Source: Alphaproteobacteria bacterium
Lineage (GTDB): Bacteria; Pseudomonadota; Alphaproteobacteria; Rhizobiales; Aestuariivirgaceae
NCBI GenBank assembly: GCA_026400595.1
Contig: JAPLOT010000291.1
Coordinates: 1 to 10,685, forward strand
DNA length: 10,685 nucleotides
Reading direction: 5' to 3'
Within the stretch, counting starts at the first letter, position 1; the number at the start of each line of letters is the position of its first letter. A program made the position numbers and the translations under genes. Below are positions 6,859 through 10,685 of the stretch, piece by piece. The notes beneath the pieces were generated by a model. It made no database searches and had not been told where the DNA came from. It saw nothing but the letters and a program-made list of their open reading frames with translations.

Positions 6859-7887
6859 ATGTCCGATGTGATCACGACCGACGCCGTCATCATTGGCGCT
6901 GGCCCCTGCGGCCTCTTCGCCGTCTTCGAGTTGGGGCTCGTCGACGTGAAGTGCCATGTCGTCGACATTCTCGACCGCCCTGGCGGCCAGTGTGCAGAGC
7001 TTTATCCGGAAAAGCCGATCTATGACATTCCGGCGCTCCCAATCGTCACCGGCGCCGAGCTGACCTCGCGCCTGCTAGAGCAGATCAAGCCGTTTGGCGC
7101 CGAGTTCCACTACAACCAGATGGTGACCGAACTCATCAAGCATGGCGACAACGACTTCGAGCTGAAGACCGATGGCGGGCTGGTGTTCCGCTCCAAGGTC
7201 GTCGTGATCGCGGCCGGCGGCGGGTCGTTCCAGCCGAAGAAGCCGCCCATCCCCGGCATCGATTCCTACGAAGGAACGTCGGTCTTCTATTCCGTGAAGA
7301 AGATGGAAGCCTTCCGCGGCAGGGATGTGCTGATCGTCGGCGGCGGCGATTCGGCGCTCGACTGGACGATCAATCTTCAGCCCATCGCAAAGTCCATGAC
7401 GCTGCTTCATCGGCGTGACGACTTTCGCGCCGCACCCGACAGCGTGAAGAAGATGCGCGAGCTGGTGGCCGAGGGGAAGATGCAGTTCAGGCTTGGCCAG
7501 GTGACCGGGCTCAAGGGCGAGGCCGGTGTTCTATCGGCAGCCACGGTAAAGGGAAATGACGGCGCGACCTTCGATATCGCCACAAACACCATGCTGCCCT
7601 TCTTCGGGCTTACGATGAAGCTTGGTCCTGTTGCCGAATGGGGACTCAATCTGCATGAGAACCTGGTGCCGGTGGATACCGCGAAATTCGAGACCTCCAC
7701 CCCCGGCGTCTTTGCCATCGGCGACATCAACACCTATCCCGGCAAGCTGAAGCTCATTCTCTCCGGTTTCCACGAGGCCGCGCTGATGGCGCAGCAGGCC
7801 TTCAAGTACAAGAACCCGGGCGAAAGGTTGCTGTTCCAGTATACGACGTCGAGCTCTAGCCTGCAGAAGAAGCTGGGCGTCAACTGA
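6859..7887 (+). CDS. Ferredoxin--NADP+ reductase, thioredoxin-reductase-like type
   Basis: A 342-residue FAD/NADP oxidoreductase. The FAD-binding GAGPCG is at residues 13-18, and GGQCAELYPEK follows at 42-52. The NADP-binding Rossmann motif GGGDSALDW is at 161-169, with HRRDDFR at 184-190 supplying basic residues expected to contact the NADPH 2'-phosphate. AIGDINTYPGKLKL near the C-terminus is the second FAD motif. The CxxC redox pair of thioredoxin reductases is absent and the C-terminal tail (YTTSSSSLQKKLGVN) is that of TrxR-like ferredoxin reductases such as Bacillus YumC and Rhodopseudomonas FNR, so a true thioredoxin reductase is unlikely. It would reduce ferredoxin with NADPH in the cytoplasm. 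The start at 6859 is set by GAGG; longer in-frame starts overlap the ferredoxin. It lies between the ferredoxin and a GNAT gene in one apparent operon. Confidence 0.92.
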   Translation: MSDVITTDAVIIGAGPCGLFAVFELGLVDVKCHVVDILDRPGGQCAELYPEKPIYDIPALPIVTGAELTSRLLEQIKPFGAEFHYNQMVTELIKHGDNDFELKTDGGLVFRSKVVVIAAGGGSFQPKKPPIPGIDSYEGTSVFYSVKKMEAFRGRDVLIVGGGDSALDWTINLQPIAKSMTLLHRRDDFRAAPDSVKKMRELVAEGKMQFRLGQVTGLKGEAGVLSAATVKGNDGATFDIATNTMLPFFGLTMKLGPVAEWGLNLHENLVPVDTAKFETSTPGVFAIGDINTYPGKLKLILSGFHEAALMAQQAFKYKNPGERLLFQYTTSSSSLQKKLGVN

Positions 7888-7894
7888 GACCGGG

Positions 7895-8401
7895 ATGAGG
7901 GGATTGCTGGCGCCTCCCTTCGAAGGCGAGCTGTTCAAGAGCTTGCTGGCCCTGAACAACGCGCATGCCGAGGAATTGTCCTACAAGACCGCAGGCGATT
8001 TGCTCGCCCTGTTCCAATCGGCATCTCATGTCCGCGCCGAAGCGGGAGGGCTCGCGTTGTTTGTCGCCTTCGACGACGGTTGCACCTACGACAATCCGAA
8101 CTTCGCCTGGTTCCGGTCGCGATATCCGCGCTTCTACTACATCGACCGAGTGGTCGTGGATGCAGCGGCGCGGGGCAGGGGCCTCGCGCGTCAGCTCTAT
8201 GGCGACCTCGAACGGCGCGCGCGAGCAGAGGGCCGGGAGAGACTGGTCTGCGAGATCAATGCGAGTCCTGCCAATCCGCAGTCCGACTCCTTTCATCACG
8301 CGCTTGGTTTCCTTCCCGTCGGCGAACAAAGTCTTGCCGATCGCGGCAAGACCGTGCGCTATTGGGCGAAGGACTTCAGCTCTGGGTCTGCTGGCGCCTG
8401 A
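7895..8401 (+). CDS. GNAT-family N-acetyltransferase
   Basis: A 168-residue protein with the GNAT fold. The acetyl-CoA-binding motif A is clear at about residues 82-103 as IDRVVVDAAARGRGLARQLY, with the R-x-x-G-x-A signature at 93-98. The following helix LERRARAEGRERLVCEIN and the strand-loop FHHALGFLPVGEQ are typical of the later GNAT motifs. It resembles the COG3818 group of predicted acetyltransferases; the substrate cannot be told from sequence. The start lies seven bases after the reductase stop with GAGACCGGG between, so it is probably the last gene of the ferredoxin-reductase operon. Its last 26 bp overlap the 3' end of the convergent antiporter gene. Confidence 0.88.
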   Translation: MRGLLAPPFEGELFKSLLALNNAHAEELSYKTAGDLLALFQSASHVRAEAGGLALFVAFDDGCTYDNPNFAWFRSRYPRFYYIDRVVVDAAARGRGLARQLYGDLERRARAEGRERLVCEINASPANPQSDSFHHALGFLPVGEQSLADRGKTVRYWAKDFSSGSAGA

Positions 8402-10172
8402 GTCGCTTGCGGGCGGCTTCAACCTGTTCCCGGCGGTTGGGCCGTCCAAGCAGCTTCCGGAAACCGTCGCGCCGTTCATGCACCGAGGCGATCACCAGCC
8501 CCATGGGCACGCCCGTTTCAACCAGAAGGGCCTCGCCGAGCTGCAGGCTGGACTCGATGGTCTCGGGCACGGCCTCCGTCACGCCGGTTGCGTATAGTCT
8601 CATGGCGTGGCGCTCATCGCGCGCGCGGGCAATGATCTTGAGGTCGGAACGGAGGGACCGGGCGACGCGGGCCACATCGTCAACGCGCGATGGATTGTCC
8701 ATCGTTATGGCGAGCGCCCCGGCCTCTTCCAGACCGCAGCGCTTGAGGAACTCGGCGTTGGCCGCATCCCCGTAATAGACGGGGTAACCTGCCTTGCGCT
8801 CGCGCGCCACGAGGTCTGCATCCACATCGACGGCGAGATAGGGAATGTTGTGTTCCGTCAGCATTGATCCGACCAGGTGGCCGACGCGGCCGAATCCGGC
8901 GAGGATCACCCTCTGGGGCACGGCATCAGGAAGTTCCACGCTGGCCAGCTGCTCGGCGATTGCGCGGTCTTTGGCGCGGGTCCTGATACCGGTGCCGATG
9001 CGGGCGAGAAAGGGAATGAGAATCATGGTGAGCGTCACGATCAGCAGCGAGTCGGCATTCACGCGGGGATCGATGATACCCATGGCCGTCGCGCTGCCGA
9101 GGATGACGAAGGCAAATTCGCCGCAAGGCCCCAGCAGCAGTGCAGTCTCGCCGGCAGCCATGTTGCTGACTCTGAACAACCTCGCGAGGCCGAAAATGAT
9201 GAGGCCCTTGAGCAGGATGAGCGCAGCTGCCGCGGCGACGATGCGCAGCGGATTTTCGAACAATCCTTCAAGATCGATGTTGAGGCCCACCAGCAGGAAG
9301 AAGGCGCCGAGCAGGAGGCCCTTGAAGGGTTCGATGATCGCTTCGACGGCACGGCGGAACTCCGTCTCGGCCAACAGCAATCCGGCAATGAAGGCGCCAA
9401 GCGACATCGACAGGCCGGCCAAGGTTGCGGCCGCGCCGGCGCCGACAGCAATCAGCAGCGTCGCCGCCATGAAGAGATCGGAACTCTGTGCTCCCGCCAC
9501 GAATCGCAGCAGGGGACGCAAGGCGTAGCGGCCAACGATCACGATGACGGCAATCGCAACACCGGCCTGGGCCAGGGCCGTGAGAATGCTGACCAGCACC
9601 GATCCATCGGACTTGCGCCCGAGAATGGTGACCAGCAGGAGCAGCGGGATGACGGCCAGGTCCTGGAACAGCAGGATGGCGAAACTCGTGCGGCCCGTCT
9701 GCGACCCGAGGCGCTTGGCATCTGAAAGCAGCTGCACGACAATGGCCGTCGACGACAGCGAAAGGGCTGCACCGGCGACGAGGGCCGTGGCACTGTCGAA
9801 GCCGATGGCAAAGAGGATCGCGGCAATCGCAGCCAAGGTTACAAGAACCTGCAATCCACCCAGCCCGAAGACCATGCGGCGCATGGTGTTCAACCGCTCG
9901 AAGGACAGTTCGAGCCCGATGAGAAAGAGGAGGAAGACCACGCCCAGTTCTCCCATCTGGGCGATGCTCTCCCGGTGATGGATAACCAGGGCCTCGAGCG
10001 GCGAGAAGATCCGGGCAAGCTGGCCCAGCACGTCGGCGCTCAAGAGTATGCCGACCATCAGGTAGGCCAGCACGGCATTGATGCCGATTCGCAGGAACAG
10101 GGGCACCACCAGCCCGGAAACCCCCAGGATGATGAGGAACTCCTTGTAATGCGAGATGGATCCGGCTTCCAT
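8376..10172 (-). CDS. KefB/KefC-like CPA2 cation:proton antiporter with RCK domain
   Basis: A 598-residue inner-membrane protein. Residues from about 10 to 395 hold a series of hydrophobic helices typical of CPA2 exchangers, with LFLIGLELS, LSLSSTAIVV, the Gln-Asp pair of LLFQDLAVIP (Gln170-Asp171) and IIEPFKGLLLGAFFLLVGL. From about 419 a TrkA-N/RCK domain follows, with the nucleotide-binding GFGRVG at 426-431 and VYYGDAAN downstream. Kef relatives export K+ in exchange for protons and are gated by glutathione adducts. The helper KefF/KefG is not adjacent, so glutathione gating is unproven. The start is ATG 10172, because GGGAG lies seven bases before it; ATG 10196 and 10193 in the same frame have no such site. 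Its 3' end overlaps the convergent GNAT gene by 26 bp. Confidence 0.92.
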   Translation of the reverse strand: MEAGSISHYKEFLIILGVSGLVVPLFLRIGINAVLAYLMVGILLSADVLGQLARIFSPLEALVIHHRESIAQMGELGVVFLLFLIGLELSFERLNTMRRMVFGLGGLQVLVTLAAIAAILFAIGFDSATALVAGAALSLSSTAIVVQLLSDAKRLGSQTGRTSFAILLFQDLAVIPLLLLVTILGRKSDGSVLVSILTALAQAGVAIAVIVIVGRYALRPLLRFVAGAQSSDLFMAATLLIAVGAGAAATLAGLSMSLGAFIAGLLLAETEFRRAVEAIIEPFKGLLLGAFFLLVGLNIDLEGLFENPLRIVAAAAALILLKGLIIFGLARLFRVSNMAAGETALLLGPCGEFAFVILGSATAMGIIDPRVNADSLLIVTLTMILIPFLARIGTGIRTRAKDRAIAEQLASVELPDAVPQRVILAGFGRVGHLVGSMLTEHNIPYLAVDVDADLVARERKAGYPVYYGDAANAEFLKRCGLEEAGALAITMDNPSRVDDVARVARSLRSDLKIIARARDERHAMRLYATGVTEAVPETIESSLQLGEALLVETGVPMGLVIASVHERRDGFRKLLGRPNRREQVEAARKRLRRQQTQS

Positions 10173-10179
10173 AGAGGCA

Positions 10180-10184
10180 CTCCC
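10180..10184 (-). promoter_or_regulatory. Ribosome binding site GGGAG deciding the antiporter start
   Basis: The minus strand reads GGGAG seven bases before the ATG at 10172. The two ATGs at 10196 and 10193 are preceded by a pyrimidine-rich stretch with no Shine-Dalgarno match, so the shorter protein is favoured by eight residues. Confidence 0.65.
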
Positions 10185-10244
10185 GGCAGGCATCATGTGG
10201 GATAGTCAGGGAATTGCAAGGATGTATGTGGAGCATTTGACAGC

Positions 10245-10685
10245 ATGACCGGGGTCGCCAGACGCGGCCGCGATATGGGCCTCCCCTTTCCGGGACGGCC
10301 CGGCCCTTTCAATGCGATCACCGATGTACCGGGAGTCGAGGTCGGAACCGTCACCCTGATCTCGGGCGAAGGACCCTTGGTGGTGGGCAAGGGGCCGGTT
10401 CGCACCGGAGTTACCGCCATCCTTCCGCGCGGCAAGGACAAGGCGCAGATTCCCTGTTCCGCCGGGTACTATGCCCTGAACGGCAATGGCGAAATGACCG
10501 GTGTGGTCTGGATCGAGGAGAGCGGTGAACTGCAGACACCCATCACCATTACCAACACGCATTCCTGCGGCGTCACCCGCGATGCAACCATCAGGTGGCT
10601 GGTGTCGCGGGGCGTGGGCACCGGGCAGGATTGGGGACTGCCTGTCGCGGCCGAGACCTATGACGGCGACCTCAACGACATCAAC
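10245..10685 (+). CDS. P1 family peptidase (DmpA/BapA-like), 3'-truncated by window edge
   Basis: The frame is open from ATG 10245 to the right edge, giving 147 of the family's usual roughly 340-375 residues. FNAITDVPGVEVGTVTLI, VVGKGPVRTGVTAILPRGK, LNGNGEMTGVVWIEESG and ITNTHSCGVTRDATI are the hallmark N-terminal blocks of the DmpA/P1 (S58) family. Established knowledge: these enzymes are N-terminal-nucleophile aminopeptidases acting on L-amino, D-amino or beta-amino peptides and amides. They mature by self-cleavage before an internal serine, which here lies beyond the window. A GGAG (10230-10233) lies 11 bases upstream of the start. The gene is divergent from the antiporter across 72 bp that must hold both promoters; I could not identify convincing promoter boxes there. 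No signal peptide is seen. Confidence 0.9.
   Translation, partial: MTGVARRGRDMGLPFPGRPGPFNAITDVPGVEVGTVTLISGEGPLVVGKGPVRTGVTAILPRGKDKAQIPCSAGYYALNGNGEMTGVVWIEESGELQTPITITNTHSCGVTRDATIRWLVSRGVGTGQDWGLPVAAETYDGDLNDIN

Noticed and set aside
6859..7887. Thioredoxin reductase as the identity of the flavoprotein gene
   Set aside because: The CxxC active-site pair is missing and the tail and HRRDDFR motif fit TrxR-like ferredoxin-NADP reductases; a ferredoxin gene is immediately upstream.
10237..10242. TTGACA as a -35 box
   Set aside because: It lies three bases before the peptidase ATG, so a transcript from it could not include that start codon; no matching -10 serves the other strand.

Overview
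The window is high-GC DNA with densely packed genes, and its gene content points to an alphaproteobacterium of the order Hyphomicrobiales (Rhizobiales). The main pointers are a giant membrane-anchored hendecad coiled-coil protein of the GPR/RgsE growth-pole-ring type, a DgcN-type gene of D-glutamate catabolism, a thioredoxin-reductase-like ferredoxin reductase of the kind common in this class, and a perfect CtrA box (TTAA-N7-TTAA) with a nearby GANTC site. No rRNA, tRNA, CRISPR array, insertion sequence or phage gene is visible.

Layout. Positions 1-838 (minus) hold the first 279 codons of dgcN, cut by the left window edge. Eleven bases upstream of it, 850-5755 (minus) is the giant polar-growth gene. 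It is read in one frame from 5755 to about 1604 and in a second frame from about 1602 to 850, so it carries an apparent frameshift near its 3' end. Restoring two bases gives exactly 1635 codons. Positions 5756-6083 form the regulatory region between this gene and a divergent small Hpt phosphotransfer gene (about 6084-6458, plus). It contains the CtrA box (5954-5968), a near-match CtrA box (5893-5907) and a GANTC site (5990-5994). A likely plus-strand operon follows: a [2Fe-2S] ferredoxin (6530-6850), a ferredoxin-NADP reductase (6859-7887) and a GNAT acetyltransferase (7895-8401). The GNAT gene overlaps by 26 bp, tail to tail, a KefB/C-like cation:proton antiporter (8376-10172, minus). Divergent from the antiporter, a P1/DmpA-family peptidase starts at 10245 and runs off the right edge.

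How the parts work together. The left half looks like a cell-cycle and polar-growth locus. A scaffold for unipolar growth and a phosphorelay Hpt protein share one intergenic region that carries recognition motifs for the cell-cycle regulator CtrA and the methylase CcrM. The middle is a redox module in which a ferredoxin and its likely reductase can pass electrons from NADPH to an acceptor not encoded here. The right side is ordinary housekeeping and transport.

The points most worth checking are the frameshift in the growth-pole gene, its uninterrupted array of 74 hendecads, the CtrA-controlled divergent promoter with the orphan Hpt protein, and the ferredoxin/reductase pairing. I saw no defence system or other plainly new multi-gene system.
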